Assembly: GCF_002795845.1 (NCBI RefSeq)
Contig: NZ_CP011797.1
Span: forward strand, 3,465,001 to 3,529,000
Length of the DNA stretch: 64,000 nucleotides
Direction of reading: 5' to 3'
Source: Reinekea forsetii
Lineage (GTDB): Bacteria; Pseudomonadota; Gammaproteobacteria; Pseudomonadales; Natronospirillaceae
A program made the position numbers and the translations under genes. Every line of letters begins with the position of its first letter. The stretch's first letter is position 1. Shown here piece after piece: positions 25,734-35,456 of the stretch. The notes beneath the pieces are model-generated. The model was not told the origin of the DNA. It did no database searches and saw only the letters and a program-made list of their open reading frames with translations.

Positions 25734-28022
25734 TTAGGAATGACTCGGTAACAAACCCAAGGACGTTAGGGGCACACCCGTCTGTTGCAGCGCCAACTGC
25801 AAGGTTGAGCGGATCACCTTGGGATCGTCGAGCTTCAATAAATCATTGGATACCGACTCAGCCCAACCGGAATCAATCTGGCGGAGCACCGATTTAACCC
25901 GCAACAGGTTGGCACTGCTCATCGACAAGCTACGATACCCCAGGCCCACCAAGGCGACAGCACCGAGAGGATCACCGGCCAATTCGCCGCACACACTGAT
26001 CTCCATATTAGCAGCGTTACCGGCCGCCACGATGATTTTCAAAGCCTTCAATACTGCCGGATGCATGCTGTCATAAATGCCCGCCACACGCGGGTTATTG
26101 CGATCGACGGCGAGAATATACTGAGTCAAATCATTGCTGCCGACCGATAGAAAATCGACTAGGGAAATAAATTCATTGACCAGGTATACGGCTGAGGGGA
26201 CTTCGATCATCACGCCAACCTGAGGTGTCTCGACGTGCACGCCCTCATCGTTCAATTCGTATACCGCCCGATGAATCAGGGCCAAAGATTCCTCTACTTC
26301 GCCCACGCTGGTAACCATGGGCAGCATAATGCGTAAGTTGTCGAGGTTTAGACTGGCACGCAGCATCGCGCGTACCTGGACGATAAATATTTCCGGATGA
26401 TCGAGCGTAACACGCAACCCGCGCCAGCCAAGAAAGGGGTTATCTTCCTTGATCGGAAAGTAATCCAGGCTTTTGTCACCGCCTATATCCAAGGTTCGCA
26501 TGGTCACAGGCCTGGGGTGAAAGGCCTCCAATTGCGAACGATATATTTTAGCCTGCTCCTCTTCGCTCGGAAAACGGCCCAACATCATAAAGGGAATTTC
26601 GGTGCGGAACAGTCCCACGCCATCGGCGCCACTTTCTTGGGAGCGAATAATATCGGTTTGCAAACCGGTATTCACGAGCAGATCGATGGCCACACCATCG
26701 GTGGTTTCACCCGGCAGGCCAGTCAACGCATCGAGCCCGGAGACGCGGACCTTCTCGTCATGGAGCAGGTCTTCAAAGTAGGCTCGGCGCTCGACCGACA
26801 GCTGGAAATAGACGTGACCGCGATAACCGTCGACCACCAGCTCCTTGCCATCGAGCTCCTGCCAAGGAATATCCTGAGCGCCAAGCACGGTTGGAATGTC
26901 CAATGCTCGAGCCAGAATTGCGAGGTGGGAATTGGCAGATCCTTGCGTGCAGACGATGGCGGCGACATTGCCCGGCGGCAACAGACCAAAGACGGTCGCA
27001 GAAATTTCCTCGCCCAACAAGATGCTGCCCATCGGAATACGGCGATCGGCCTGCTCTTCGACTAGGCGCGAGAGAATACGCTGGCCCAGGTCGCGCATGT
27101 CAGACGCGCGTTCCCGCAGGTAGGTGTCTTCCATCGCCTCAAAATGTTGTACATAGCCGCGCATGGTATCGGCCAGGGCACTGGGGGCAGACTCGCCCAG
27201 ACTGATTTTCTCACGGACCGTCCCAGCAACGGCCTGATCATCGATAATGCCAGCGTAGACATCGAACAGGGCCAGCTCTTCCGGTCGCAGCTCATTTTTC
27301 AGTCGATCTCGACTATTGGACAGTTCTTGCTGCACCGCCTCAATCGCCTTGTCAAAACGGGCCAGCTCGGCGCTGATATCGTCTGTCGTGGTATAACGGA
27401 TGCTGTCTAGGGTGATCGCTGGGGTCACCACATGGGCGCGCCCAATGGCGACGCCAGAGGCGCAGGCTACGCCGCTGAAGCGAATGTCGTTTTGCGCTTG
27501 GCCGCCCATGAGGTCCATGCCGGATAGGGTCCCGGTCGCCTCGGCGTGGGCGATGATGCCCGCAAGCTGGGCCGACAGGGTCACTAGAAAGGCTTCTTCC
27601 TCGTCATTGAACCGTTTTATCGCGCGTCGTTGAACCGAGAATACGCCGAGCAGCCGTCGATTGTGAATGATCGGCACGGCCAACAGACCGTGAAATTCAT
27701 CTTCACCAATGGTCGGCACATGATGGTAGTTGGGGTGGAGAGCGGAATTGGCCAGGTTCAACGGCTCCTCACGCTTGCCCACCAGACCGATCATGCCTTC
27801 ATTTTTGGTCAGATTCACCTTGCCGATGCCGGCGGCACTCAAGCCTTCGGTCGCCATCAGCACATAGCGTTCGACATTGGGGTCCCAGAGGAACACCGTG
27901 CAAGCGTCGACAGCCATGCCATGGCGGACCATGCTCGCCAATCGGCCCAACGCCAACTTGAGATCTCGGGCCCCGGTGACTGCGTCGACAACCTTGCGCA
28001 GTAAATTCAATAAATCAGCCAT
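25734..28022 (-). CDS. ptsP: Phosphoenolpyruvate-protein phosphotransferase PtsP (enzyme I-Ntr)
   Basis: 762 residues from the ATG at 28022; the TTG at 28028 is an alternative. An N-terminal GAF domain (about 15-150) is followed by the enzyme I domains: HPr-interacting region (about 185-300), swivelling phospho-histidine domain with [14 protein letters not shown], and PEP-binding barrel with [21 protein letters not shown] and [12 protein letters not shown]. It starts the nitrogen PTS phosphorelay (PtsP to NPr to PtsN), which couples nitrogen status to potassium, stress and carbon control. The start overlaps the rppH stop by eight bases (ATGGCTGA), the standard rppH-ptsP operon. NPr and PtsN are not in this window. 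Confidence 0.96.
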   Translation of the reverse strand: MADLLNLLRKVVDAVTGARDLKLALGRLASMVRHGMAVDACTVFLWDPNVERYVLMATEGLSAAGIGKVNLTKNEGMIGLVGKREEPLNLANSALHPNYHHVPTIGEDEFHGLLAVPIIHNRRLLGVFSVQRRAIKRFNDEEEAFLVTLSAQLAGIIAHAEATGTLSGMDLMGGQAQNDIRFSGVACASGVAIGRAHVVTPAITLDSIRYTTTDDISAELARFDKAIEAVQQELSNSRDRLKNELRPEELALFDVYAGIIDDQAVAGTVREKISLGESAPSALADTMRGYVQHFEAMEDTYLRERASDMRDLGQRILSRLVEEQADRRIPMGSILLGEEISATVFGLLPPGNVAAIVCTQGSANSHLAILARALDIPTVLGAQDIPWQELDGKELVVDGYRGHVYFQLSVERRAYFEDLLHDEKVRVSGLDALTGLPGETTDGVAIDLLVNTGLQTDIIRSQESGADGVGLFRTEIPFMMLGRFPSEEEQAKIYRSQLEAFHPRPVTMRTLDIGGDKSLDYFPIKEDNPFLGWRGLRVTLDHPEIFIVQVRAMLRASLNLDNLRIMLPMVTSVGEVEESLALIHRAVYELNDEGVHVETPQVGVMIEVPSAVYLVNEFISLVDFLSVGSNDLTQYILAVDRNNPRVAGIYDSMHPAVLKALKIIVAAGNAANMEISVCGELAGDPLGAVALVGLGYRSLSMSSANLLRVKSVLRQIDSGWAESVSNDLLKLDDPKVIRSTLQLALQQTGVPLTSLGLLPSHS

Positions 28023-28506
28023 GGGCAACCTGAGGTCTGTGGATCCGCGGCGCGAGCTCCGCTAAGGCTTGGCGATAGACATCGCGTTTAAATGACACCA
28101 CTTTGGACAGGGGGTACCAATAGGACACCCAGCTCCAACCGTCGAACTCAGGGTCATCACTGTGGTCAAAGGAAATTCGAGTGTCATCGGAGATCATGCG
28201 CAACATAAACCATTTCTGCTTTTGACCCACACAGATCGGCAGGGTGTTGTGGCGGATCATCCGTTTCGGCAGCCGATAACGCAACCAGCCGCGCGTGCAG
28301 GCAAGGATGGCGACATCGCTTGCCTGCAACCCAACCTCCTCATGCAGCTCTCGATAGAGCGCCTCGAGCGGAGTCTCATGTTGGCGGATACCACCTTGAG
28401 GAAACTGCCACGCATCTTGGCCGATACGGCGCGCCCATAAGACCTGGCCGGCGGTGTTGGTTAGAATTATGCCGACGTTGGGTCGGTAGCCGTCTGAATC
28501 AATCAT
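28015..28506 (-). CDS. rppH: RNA pyrophosphohydrolase RppH
   Basis: 163-residue Nudix hydrolase that removes pyrophosphate from the 5' end of mRNAs and so triggers RNase E decay. The Nudix box [17 protein letters not shown] continues with HEEVGL, and the RppH-type N-terminus [12 protein letters not shown] and WQFPQGG are present. Translation of ptsP is coupled to its end. Confidence 0.96.
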   Translation of the reverse strand: MIDSDGYRPNVGIILTNTAGQVLWARRIGQDAWQFPQGGIRQHETPLEALYRELHEEVGLQASDVAILACTRGWLRYRLPKRMIRHNTLPICVGQKQKWFMLRMISDDTRISFDHSDDPEFDGWSWVSYWYPLSKVVSFKRDVYRQALAELAPRIHRPQVAHG

Positions 28507-28689
28507 TCGTTATTCCATTAAACGCCGTTTAACTGGGGGTCGCAGGTGAGTCGTATATCAAATCATCGCTTACCATTGTTCCACAAGCGCACTGAAAGCG
28601 CCAATTGGTGAATCTGCACTGGCGCTTTGGCTTGGCGGGCATTTCGCGCTAGAATCACCCTATACTCCACCGCTGATCAGGACATAACC

Positions 28690-29352
28690 GTGACCCTCGC
28701 CATTTTTGATCTCGACAACACCCTCATCTGTGGCGACTCGGACCATGCCTGGGGCCAGTTTTTAGTCGACCAAGGGCTGGTCGATACCGACAAGGTCCGT
28801 ATCGCCAATGACTATTTTCTCAGTGAATACCAGGCCGGTACTTTAAATATAGATGAATATCTGGAGTTTACGCTCGCCTTTCTCGCGGGCAAATCGCCGT
28901 CCGAGTTAGCGCCCTTGCACCAGCAGTTTATGACCGAGGTGATTGAGCCGATGATGCTGCCACAAGCCATTGAACTCATTGATCAACATCGGGCACTCGG
29001 CCACCAACTGTTGATCATTACCGCGACCAATCGCTTTATTACCGAACCGATCGCCCGGCGCTTGGGCATTGAGCAGTTAATCGCCTGTGAGCCGGAATTG
29101 ACCGGCACACGCTATACTGGCAAAGCCACCGGCACGCCCAGCTTCGGACAGGGCAAGGTAGTCCGTTTGCAGCAGTGGCTAGATGACCGACATGAGAGCC
29201 TTGACGGCGCCTGGTTCTATTCGGATTCGCGCAATGACCTGCCGCTATTAGAATGGGTCGATAATCCGATTGCCGTCAATCCCGATGAGGCGCTCAAAGA
29301 CATCGCCCAGACCAACGGCTGGCCAATACTCGATCTAAGGAAGCCTGCGTGA
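28690..29352 (+). CDS. HAD-IB family phosphatase (candidate histidinol-phosphatase)
   Basis: 220 residues from the GTG at 28690, which has CAGGA eight bases upstream; longer frames to 28627 lack support. HAD motifs are present: I, IFDLDNTL (nucleophile and acid Asp); II, IITATNRF; III/IV, Lys in GQGKVV and YSDSRNDLPLLE. The helical cap after motif I (CGDSDHAWG) makes it subclass IB, as in SerB and CicA. In Pseudomonas aeruginosa a gene of this type in the same rppH/ptsP neighbourhood has been described as histidinol-phosphate phosphatase; this is recalled, not checked, so the substrate is tentative. The stop overlaps the next start (GTGA). Confidence 0.8.
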   Translation: MTLAIFDLDNTLICGDSDHAWGQFLVDQGLVDTDKVRIANDYFLSEYQAGTLNIDEYLEFTLAFLAGKSPSELAPLHQQFMTEVIEPMMLPQAIELIDQHRALGHQLLIITATNRFITEPIARRLGIEQLIACEPELTGTRYTGKATGTPSFGQGKVVRLQQWLDDRHESLDGAWFYSDSRNDLPLLEWVDNPIAVNPDEALKDIAQTNGWPILDLRKPA

Positions 29353-30509
29353 AAAACACTGCGCTCGCTTTGGTTGGCCTCTGCGCCCTATTGATAGGCT
29401 GCAGCCCGAAAACAGACTCCGGGCCGGATCAAGCGACCCCGATTGTGGCAGTCGCACCGATAACAATACTGGCATCCCCGCCGTCTGGCGCAGACTTTGG
29501 TCCCGTCGGCACGGCCTTCCAGCTCGATGCAAAACAGCACACTCTCCAGATGTTGGCCTTGTGTCAGACTCTAGCGGATTCTGTGGAGGCCTTTCTCGCG
29601 ACCCCCGAAGTGAGTCAACAGCAGGCGGCGCAGGCATCCTTCCGGCTCTGCTACCAAAGTTGGACAGCCAACCAGCTGTTCTTCCAGCTCGCCTTCAACC
29701 CGGCTGATAAAAAAACCCTGCAGCCCCTGCTTGATCTAATTGACACCCGACCCTTTCTGCCCGGCTATATCGACAGTATCCCAGATTACCCTTACAGCGG
29801 CCTAATCTTCGAAATGGATTTGCCCATTAACGAGGCCACCTTGCTCAGCCAACACCGACTGATGGATGAAGATTCTGCAGCCCTGGGCTTTCCGGTTGTG
29901 GAGTTTTTCCTCTGGCGGCAACCGCTTGATACGACATGGCACAGCACGGGCGACATTGCGGCCGATAGCTTGATTGAGCGGCGACACCAATACCTCCGCA
30001 CCGCGACTGGCATGTTGCTGGCAGATCTGGGTGCGGTGTCTAATCGTTGGCAAGCCGGCGGCGGCTTTGGCGGCCTGCCGCACCGCGTCCAGTTGGTGGC
30101 AGTCTTGGCCAGCCTGCAACGCATAACGGCAGTCGCCTTGTTGGACGATCTGTTCAATGAGCAAGCGCTGACAGAACCGGAATGGCATCATCCGGCCATG
30201 TATAGTGGCCAGGGTCGGGCTTATCCGCTGGCGCTATTGACCGCGGTACAAGGATGGGTAGGTTTACCCGAGAGCACAACGGCCTTTGCGCAATGGCTTG
30301 ACTCCAGGGCTGACCGACCGATGACGGCAGCTGATCTGCAGACGGCCGTGGCGGACAGTCTAAGTGCCGTCCAAGAACTGCCGGAAAACTATCCCGCCGA
30401 CAGTGCCGCCGATGGCCAATGGGCCACCGCACGCCAGCGCATAAGCGCGTTGGCCTTGGCTTTCGGTCAGCTGTCGGAACAGCAGCAGGTGCCCATATTT
30501 AGCCAGTAG
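29349..30509 (+). CDS. Imelysin-like (peptidase M75-like) lipoprotein
   Basis: 386 residues from a GTG whose last two bases begin the previous gene's TGA. A lipoprotein signal (LVGLCALLIGC) places the mature protein in the periplasm on a membrane. The remainder is an all-helical imelysin-like fold: YQSWTANQLFFQLAFNP near residue 105 and ALGFPVVEFFLWR near 180. Imelysin/EfeO proteins have GxHxxE; here the histidine is replaced (GFPVVE), so the presumed metal site is incomplete. The family is usually tied to iron uptake, but no iron gene is beside it. It is the probable operon partner of the HAD phosphatase. Confidence 0.7.
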   Translation: MKNTALALVGLCALLIGCSPKTDSGPDQATPIVAVAPITILASPPSGADFGPVGTAFQLDAKQHTLQMLALCQTLADSVEAFLATPEVSQQQAAQASFRLCYQSWTANQLFFQLAFNPADKKTLQPLLDLIDTRPFLPGYIDSIPDYPYSGLIFEMDLPINEATLLSQHRLMDEDSAALGFPVVEFFLWRQPLDTTWHSTGDIAADSLIERRHQYLRTATGMLLADLGAVSNRWQAGGGFGGLPHRVQLVAVLASLQRITAVALLDDLFNEQALTEPEWHHPAMYSGQGRAYPLALLTAVQGWVGLPESTTAFAQWLDSRADRPMTAADLQTAVADSLSAVQELPENYPADSAADGQWATARQRISALALAFGQLSEQQQVPIFSQ

Positions 30510-30533
30510 CGGGCCACGCAATGCCCGCCGGCG

Positions 30534-31730
30534 TTAGAAATTCTGACTAATTTGCGCGAAAATCGCCTTGATATAACGCGTTTCGGGCACCGCCGGTAAG
30601 ACCGGATGATCGGCCCCCTGTCCGCCTTCGGCGAGAATCACGACATGCCGGTCCAACTTGCGGCCGGCGCTGCGAATCATGTCGCGCAAGCGTTCGTTGT
30701 CCAGATGCATAGAACAGCTGGCACTGACCAATATCCCACCATGACTAACCAGCTTCATCGCCATCTCATTTAAGCGCTTATACGCACGCTCGCCGGCAGC
30801 CATGTCCTTACGGCGGGTAATAAAGGCCGGTGGATCCACTATAACCACATCGAAGCGCGTTTTTTCCGCATGCAGCCGCTCTAGTACCGCGAAAGCATCA
30901 CCGGCCAGGGTATCGACCCGATGCGCACAGTTGTTGAGCTCGGCATTGGCCATCACGCCCTGCAAAGCCAATTGGGAGGCATCGACACAGGTCACGGCGC
31001 TAGCGCCTAGAGCAGCCGCGGTGATGCCCCAGCCACCAACATAACTGAACACATCCAGCACGGTGCGATCCTTGGCCCACTGGGCCGCTAGGAGTCGATT
31101 GGGACGATGATCGTAGAACCAACCGGTTTTCTGGCCAGTCATCAGCGGCGCTAAGAAACGCACCCCATTCTCGATCAGTTCGACCTGCTCCGGAACCTCG
31201 CCAAAGGCTACCTCGACATAGTTGTCGAGCCCCTCGGAAGCGCGCATCTTGCCGTCGTTCTTAACCAAAATACCACGCGGCTGAACCAGACGCTGCAGGT
31301 GTTCGAGGATTACCGGCAGGCGCTGTTCCATGCCTGCGGTCGAGACTTGAACTGTGAGCACATCATTGAAGCGATCGATCACCAGACCCGAGAGGCCATC
31401 GCTGTCACCATACACCCAACGATAACAGGGCTGTTCAAAGCACTGCTCGCGTAACGCCAAGGCTTGCTTGAGGCGATTTTTAAGCACCGAGCTGGACAGG
31501 CTTCGATCCATCTGGCGAGACACCAGGCGAGCACAAATCAACGCCTGGGGATTGACCATAAAACTGCCCAAAGCCTTACCCGCAAAGTCGACGGCATTGG
31601 CAATTGAACCCGGTTCAAAGGCCTGCAGCGGTGATTTTCCGAGGTCGATTTCATTGCTGTAGATCCAATGATGGCCAGATCGAATTCGGCGTTCGGCGCC
31701 CTTATTAAGATGCAATACTTGAGTGGTCAA
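30534..31730 (-). CDS. rlmI: 23S rRNA (cytosine-1962-C5)-methyltransferase RlmI
   Basis: 398 residues. N-terminal PUA domain (about 1-75, LNKGAERRIRSGHHWIYSNEI in part), a central RlmI-like domain, and a class I SAM methyltransferase domain with TGQKTGWFYDHRPNR, DVFSYVGGWG (SAM site), DPPAF and SASCSMH (catalytic Cys). This matches RlmI/YccW, which methylates C1962 of 23S rRNA. The start is a TTG at 31730, preceded by AAAAGG; the product beginning TTQVLHLNKG aligns with the normal RlmI N-terminus, so the rare start codon seems real. Confidence 0.92.
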   Translation of the reverse strand: MTTQVLHLNKGAERRIRSGHHWIYSNEIDLGKSPLQAFEPGSIANAVDFAGKALGSFMVNPQALICARLVSRQMDRSLSSSVLKNRLKQALALREQCFEQPCYRWVYGDSDGLSGLVIDRFNDVLTVQVSTAGMEQRLPVILEHLQRLVQPRGILVKNDGKMRASEGLDNYVEVAFGEVPEQVELIENGVRFLAPLMTGQKTGWFYDHRPNRLLAAQWAKDRTVLDVFSYVGGWGITAAALGASAVTCVDASQLALQGVMANAELNNCAHRVDTLAGDAFAVLERLHAEKTRFDVVIVDPPAFITRRKDMAAGERAYKRLNEMAMKLVSHGGILVSASCSMHLDNERLRDMIRSAGRKLDRHVVILAEGGQGADHPVLPAVPETRYIKAIFAQISQNF

Positions 31731-31829
31731 CGGTTAAACCTTTTTTAATAAATCTAATGAAACGCCCCTGCACGTCGGCGGGTGACTGCTAAACTTTTGG
31801 CTATTAACGGCCCATTTTAGGACCTGACT

Positions 31830-32708
31830 ATGAGCATAGAACTGGACCCGGATCAGATAGATCAAATACTGCAGGGTATCAACATTCCCCCGCAACCCCA
31901 GGTGATGGTCGACTTGCAGATGGAACAGTATCACCCCAGACCGGACATTAGCCGAATCGCCAATTTGATTGCCCAGGATGTCGGTCTGGCCGGCGCGATG
32001 TTAAAAATCGTTAATGCACCGGCGTTTGGCTTAGCTAATACCATTAGTTCGGTCCACCAGGCTACGGTCTTATTAGGCATCAAGTCGGTGGTCAACATCA
32101 TTAATGGTATCAGTATTCGAGGCCAATTGAGCGATGAAGATATAGTGGGGCTGAATAATTTCTGGGACACCTCGATGGACATCGCCGTGGTCTCACAGAA
32201 TGTCGCCCGTCAAATCGGTTTGCAGGAGACCGATAATGCCTATTGCCTCGGTTTGTTTCACAACACCGGCATCGTTTTGATGAAGCAACGCTTCCCAACC
32301 TACATGGATATTTTGCAACAGGCCTACGCGCACAATACCGAGCGGGTCATCGATCTGGAAAACCACCATTTCAGTACCAATCACGCCGTCATCGGTTACT
32401 ACACCGCACGCTCGTGGCGCTTGCCCCATCTGATCTGCGACGCGATTGCCGATCACCACAATATCACCCAACTGTTTGCGCGCGACGCCGGGGCAGATGA
32501 CGCGAAAAAAACCCTGTTATCCGTGTTAAAGATTGCCGAATATATCTGCGCCAGCGGCCCGGCGCTGGGCAAGGTGCGAGACGATTATGAATGGGCGCGC
32601 ATCAAGGCTTACATCTATGAATTTACCGGCCTAGGGCCCTACGATATCGATGCCATGATCGACCAATTCAGCGAAATGGGCATCGGCTCGGTCACTGCCC
32701 GGCACTAG
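31830..32708 (+). CDS. HDOD-domain signalling protein
   Basis: 292 residues consisting essentially of one HDOD domain (about 15-220): the entry PPQPQVMVDLQ, LIAQDVGLAGAMLKIVNAPAFG, and the GLFHNTGIVLM helix, in which the HD dyad of the parent HD-GYP/HD superfamily is replaced by HN. HDOD domains lack hydrolase activity and serve as signalling scaffolds for motility, DNA repair or cyclic-di-GMP circuits. There is no extra output domain. The ATG has AGGA eight bases upstream. The 3' end overlaps the convergent cysQ gene by 17 bases. Confidence 0.88.
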   Translation: MSIELDPDQIDQILQGINIPPQPQVMVDLQMEQYHPRPDISRIANLIAQDVGLAGAMLKIVNAPAFGLANTISSVHQATVLLGIKSVVNIINGISIRGQLSDEDIVGLNNFWDTSMDIAVVSQNVARQIGLQETDNAYCLGLFHNTGIVLMKQRFPTYMDILQQAYAHNTERVIDLENHHFSTNHAVIGYYTARSWRLPHLICDAIADHHNITQLFARDAGADDAKKTLLSVLKIAEYICASGPALGKVRDDYEWARIKAYIYEFTGLGPYDIDAMIDQFSEMGIGSVTARH

Positions 32709-33528
32709 GAATCAACGCCGCCAGCAGCGACCTGTCGCGCACGGCAACAAAATACGGATTAAGTATATCGTCTTTACCGTAGACCAATGGCTCGCCGTTC
32801 CATTGCACAATGGCACCCCCGGTTTGCGCCAGTATCGCTTGGGGCGCGGCTGTATCCCATTCACAGGTCAGACCCAAGCGGGGATAGAGGTCCGCGCCAC
32901 CTTCGGCCAATCGGGCAAACTTCAGTGCACTGCCCAGAGATTCGGTCTCGACCCGATATCCGGCGTCGGTTAGATGTTCGCGCCAAGCACCCGCCCAGCT
33001 CGAACGCCGCGACCCCAAGGCGACCAATCGCTTGGTGACACGGGCGGTCGGCAGCGGTGCCTGCGCCTCAGGCGAACCCGAAAAAGCACCGATGCCCTCA
33101 CCGCCCCACCATGCCAGGCCCGAGGTTGGCCGATAGAGTAGGCCAAATACGGGCTGCTGGTGCGACATCAGGGCGATATTGATAACAAACTCATCAGATC
33201 GGTGCAGAAATTCTCGGGTACCGTCCATCGGGTCGATCAACCAATAGAGCGACCAATCTTTGCGCATTTGATAGTCTGGCAAGGCCTCCTCCGACACCAC
33301 TGGACAGTCGACTATAGCGCCCAAGCCGGCAACCAGGATCTCTGAGGAGCGGATATCAGCCGCGGTGACTGGGCTGTTATCCGCCTTGGCCACCTGTTGC
33401 CAGAGACGCTCGTCACGATAAATAGTCAATATAGCATCACCAGCCACACGAGCCAGTTGATACAGGGCGCTAACTTGCACTGGGGTTAGGGGCAATTGCG
33501 GCGCCGAGGTGGCTTGCGGTGAGATCAT
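32692..33528 (-). CDS. cysQ: 3'(2'),5'-bisphosphate nucleotidase CysQ
   Basis: 278-residue Mg-dependent, lithium-sensitive phosphatase of the inositol monophosphatase family that turns 3'-phosphoadenosine 5'-phosphate into AMP, clearing the by-product of sulfate assimilation. Metal-site motifs: VVSEEALPD, LIDPMDGTREF and CEWDTAAPQAIL. TREF after the DGT is typical of CysQ rather than SuhB. AAGG lies eight bases before the ATG. It overlaps the HDOD gene tail to tail. Confidence 0.92.
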   Translation of the reverse strand: MISPQATSAPQLPLTPVQVSALYQLARVAGDAILTIYRDERLWQQVAKADNSPVTAADIRSSEILVAGLGAIVDCPVVSEEALPDYQMRKDWSLYWLIDPMDGTREFLHRSDEFVINIALMSHQQPVFGLLYRPTSGLAWWGGEGIGAFSGSPEAQAPLPTARVTKRLVALGSRRSSWAGAWREHLTDAGYRVETESLGSALKFARLAEGGADLYPRLGLTCEWDTAAPQAILAQTGGAIVQWNGEPLVYGKDDILNPYFVAVRDRSLLAALIPSAGQ

Positions 33529-33778
33529 GTTGGGCCTTAACAGAGTGCGCTAGAGCCCGCGATTCTAACACGTCGGGTGCCTTGCTTACCCGACCGTAAG
33601 CGGCAATAATCGAGTTAATTGGTGGCCGGACCTTGCATATTGACGGCAACGACCGCATCTTGATTGCCGCTCGGTAGACACTTTAAACGACAATCAGGGA
33701 CAGACCCAGCACCGACCCTGCTGGTACCCCTTATCCGGAGTCCGAACCGGCATTTAATATTATTCAGGAGCCCAATGC

Positions 33779-34189
33779 GTGAGCGCCAAAACTGAAGCGA
33801 AGGATGACATCCGGCTCGACAAGTGGCTTTGGGCTGCGCGGTTTTTTAAAACCCGGGTCCAGGCCAAAGCCGCTGTTGAAAGCAATAAGGTGCACTATAA
33901 CAAGGCCCGGGCCAAGCCCAGCCGGAGTGTGGAGATGGGCGCCATCTTGCGCTTACAAATCGGCTCAGAGGAAAAGACCATTGTCGTGACCCAAGTCCAC
34001 GGTCATCGTCGCGGCGCACCCGAAGCCCACGCCATGTACTTGGAAACCGACGCCTCGGTGGTCAAACGGCAAGAAAACGCTGAACAGCGAAAAACGATGA
34101 ACCTGACCTCGCACGCCCCCGATCACCGCCCAAACAAGAAAGAGCGGCGCGACCTGATCCGCGTGAAATCCAATATGAACGATTCTTAG
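33779..34189 (+). CDS. hslR: Ribosome-associated heat shock protein Hsp15
   Basis: 136 residues with an S4 RNA-binding domain (about 12-75, IRLDKWLWAARFFKTR) and a basic C-terminal tail (NKKERRDLIRVK). Hsp15 binds 50S subunits carrying a stalled nascent chain with tRNA and recycles them. The start is the GTG at 33779, eight bases after CAGGAG; the ATG four bases earlier is in another frame and closes after six codons. It is followed 13 bases later by hslO, the usual heat-shock pair. Confidence 0.95.
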   Translation: MSAKTEAKDDIRLDKWLWAARFFKTRVQAKAAVESNKVHYNKARAKPSRSVEMGAILRLQIGSEEKTIVVTQVHGHRRGAPEAHAMYLETDASVVKRQENAEQRKTMNLTSHAPDHRPNKKERRDLIRVKSNMNDS

Positions 34190-34202
34190 CCAGGCCTTAA
34201 TC

Positions 34203-35090
34203 ATGACTGTACTCGATAACACCACGCGTTTTTTATTTGCAGACTCCGCTGTCCGAGGGGAACTGACTCAACTGGATCGTTCAGTCTCCGAGGTACTCAG
34301 CAAGCATCATTATCCGGCCGCGATTCAACCGCTACTCGGCGAATTTATGGCCGCCGCTGCGATGCTCAGCGATACCATTAAATTTGAGGGCACCCTGTCA
34401 TTGCAAGTGCGCGGCTCCGGTCAGGTGCGCTCACTGATGGCCGAATGCCGAGATAATCGCGCCTTGCGGGCATTGGCCCAATATAATGATGACTTTGATG
34501 ACCGGGGCCCGATTCTCGGCGAGGGTCAGATGGCGATCACCATTGAGCCAAAACAGGGCCATCGCTACCAGGGCGTGGTGGAAATTAACGACTCAGACCT
34601 GGGTTTGGCCCAAGTGCTGGAGGGTTATTTTCAACGCTCCGAACAGATCCGCACGCGCATTTGGTTGTTTGCCGATCAGCATAAGGCCGGCGGCCTTATG
34701 CTACAGGCGATGCCGCAGTCGGCCAGCGAGAGCAGTTTGACCGGTGGCGACGATGAGGACGATGACAGCTGGTCACGCCTGGTTATCTTGGCTAGCACCC
34801 TAAAGCCGGAGGAGATCTTTGGCCTTGAAGCCGAGACGGTGCTGCATCGCCTGTTTCATGAGGAGCCTGTGCGGCTCTATCCGCCGCGGCCGCTAGAATT
34901 TGAATGCACCTGCAGTGCCGATCGATCGGGCAATGCCATCATCACATTGGGCGCCCCAGAGGCATTGGCCCTGATTGAGGAACTGGGCCATATTGATATA
35001 GATTGTCAGTTTTGCCATGAGCGCTATATTTTCGGGGCTGACGACGTCCAACGTTTGTTCTCGCCAAGCGCAGACGATACCCTTAATTAG
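34203..35090 (+). CDS. hslO: Redox-regulated chaperone Hsp33
   Basis: 295 residues. The Hsp33 fold is followed by a linker with an acidic stretch (GGDDEDDDSW near 180) and the C-terminal zinc switch: FECTCSAD (CxC) and CQFCHERY (CxxC). Under oxidation with heat the four cysteines release zinc and form disulfides, turning the protein into a holdase for unfolding proteins. It is in an operon with hslR. Confidence 0.96.
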   Translation: MTVLDNTTRFLFADSAVRGELTQLDRSVSEVLSKHHYPAAIQPLLGEFMAAAAMLSDTIKFEGTLSLQVRGSGQVRSLMAECRDNRALRALAQYNDDFDDRGPILGEGQMAITIEPKQGHRYQGVVEINDSDLGLAQVLEGYFQRSEQIRTRIWLFADQHKAGGLMLQAMPQSASESSLTGGDDEDDDSWSRLVILASTLKPEEIFGLEAETVLHRLFHEEPVRLYPPRPLEFECTCSADRSGNAIITLGAPEALALIEELGHIDIDCQFCHERYIFGADDVQRLFSPSADDTLN

Positions 35091-35143
35091 GCCGGCTCGC
35101 GGCCGACCAAGGCGGTTTAACCCGGGCCAGTTCGCTAGCACAC

Positions 35144-35167
35144 ACCCGATCGAACGCTCGGGTTTGT
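35144..35167 (+). terminator. Weak terminator-like hairpin after hslO
   Basis: ACCCGA (35144-35149) pairs with TCGGGT (35158-35163) across an eight-base loop, followed only by TTGTCT. It is the only candidate in the gap between hslO and the convergent HlyU-like gene. Confidence 0.3.
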
Positions 35168-35186
35168 CTCTGGCGGTCCGGACTCG

Positions 35187-35456
35187 CTACTCAGCAAATA
35201 CCTTATCGCCCAGCTGATCGACCATCAGGCGAGCTTTGCTCAGGCTGATGGTCGATGCTTCGGCTTCGCTCGGCATTATATCGGCCCGAACAAAGGTATG
35301 GCTTTGCAGTATCTCGCCATCCTTTTCGATAATTCCACTGACGCGATACTGAGATCCCTCAGCTTTGGGCGCCGCACAAATGCGGTAACCCTTATACTCA
35401 GTCCATTCATATTGTGGAACCTTCGGTACTTTTGTTTTCGTTAACCAGCCAAACAT
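35187..35456 (-). CDS. HlyU-family protein
   Basis: 89 residues from the ATG at 35456, which has AGAGGA eight bases upstream; the ATG at 35465 directly abuts that site and is unlikely. The sequence has the HlyU-family pattern: short basic start FGWLTKTKVPKVP, YKGYRICAAPKAEGSQYRV, HTFVRADIMPSEAEAS and an amphipathic end ARLMVDQLGDKVF. The name comes from a Vibrio haemolysin activator, but this family (PF10115) is distinct from the ArsR-type HlyU regulators and its function is uncertain. No target gene is apparent nearby. Confidence 0.75.
   Translation of the reverse strand: MFGWLTKTKVPKVPQYEWTEYKGYRICAAPKAEGSQYRVSGIIEKDGEILQSHTFVRADIMPSEAEASTISLSKARLMVDQLGDKVFAE

Noticed and set aside
26397-27065. 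222-residue frame antisense to ptsP
   Set aside because: The minus frame holds recognisable PtsP domains throughout; no ribosome site or family match on the plus strand.
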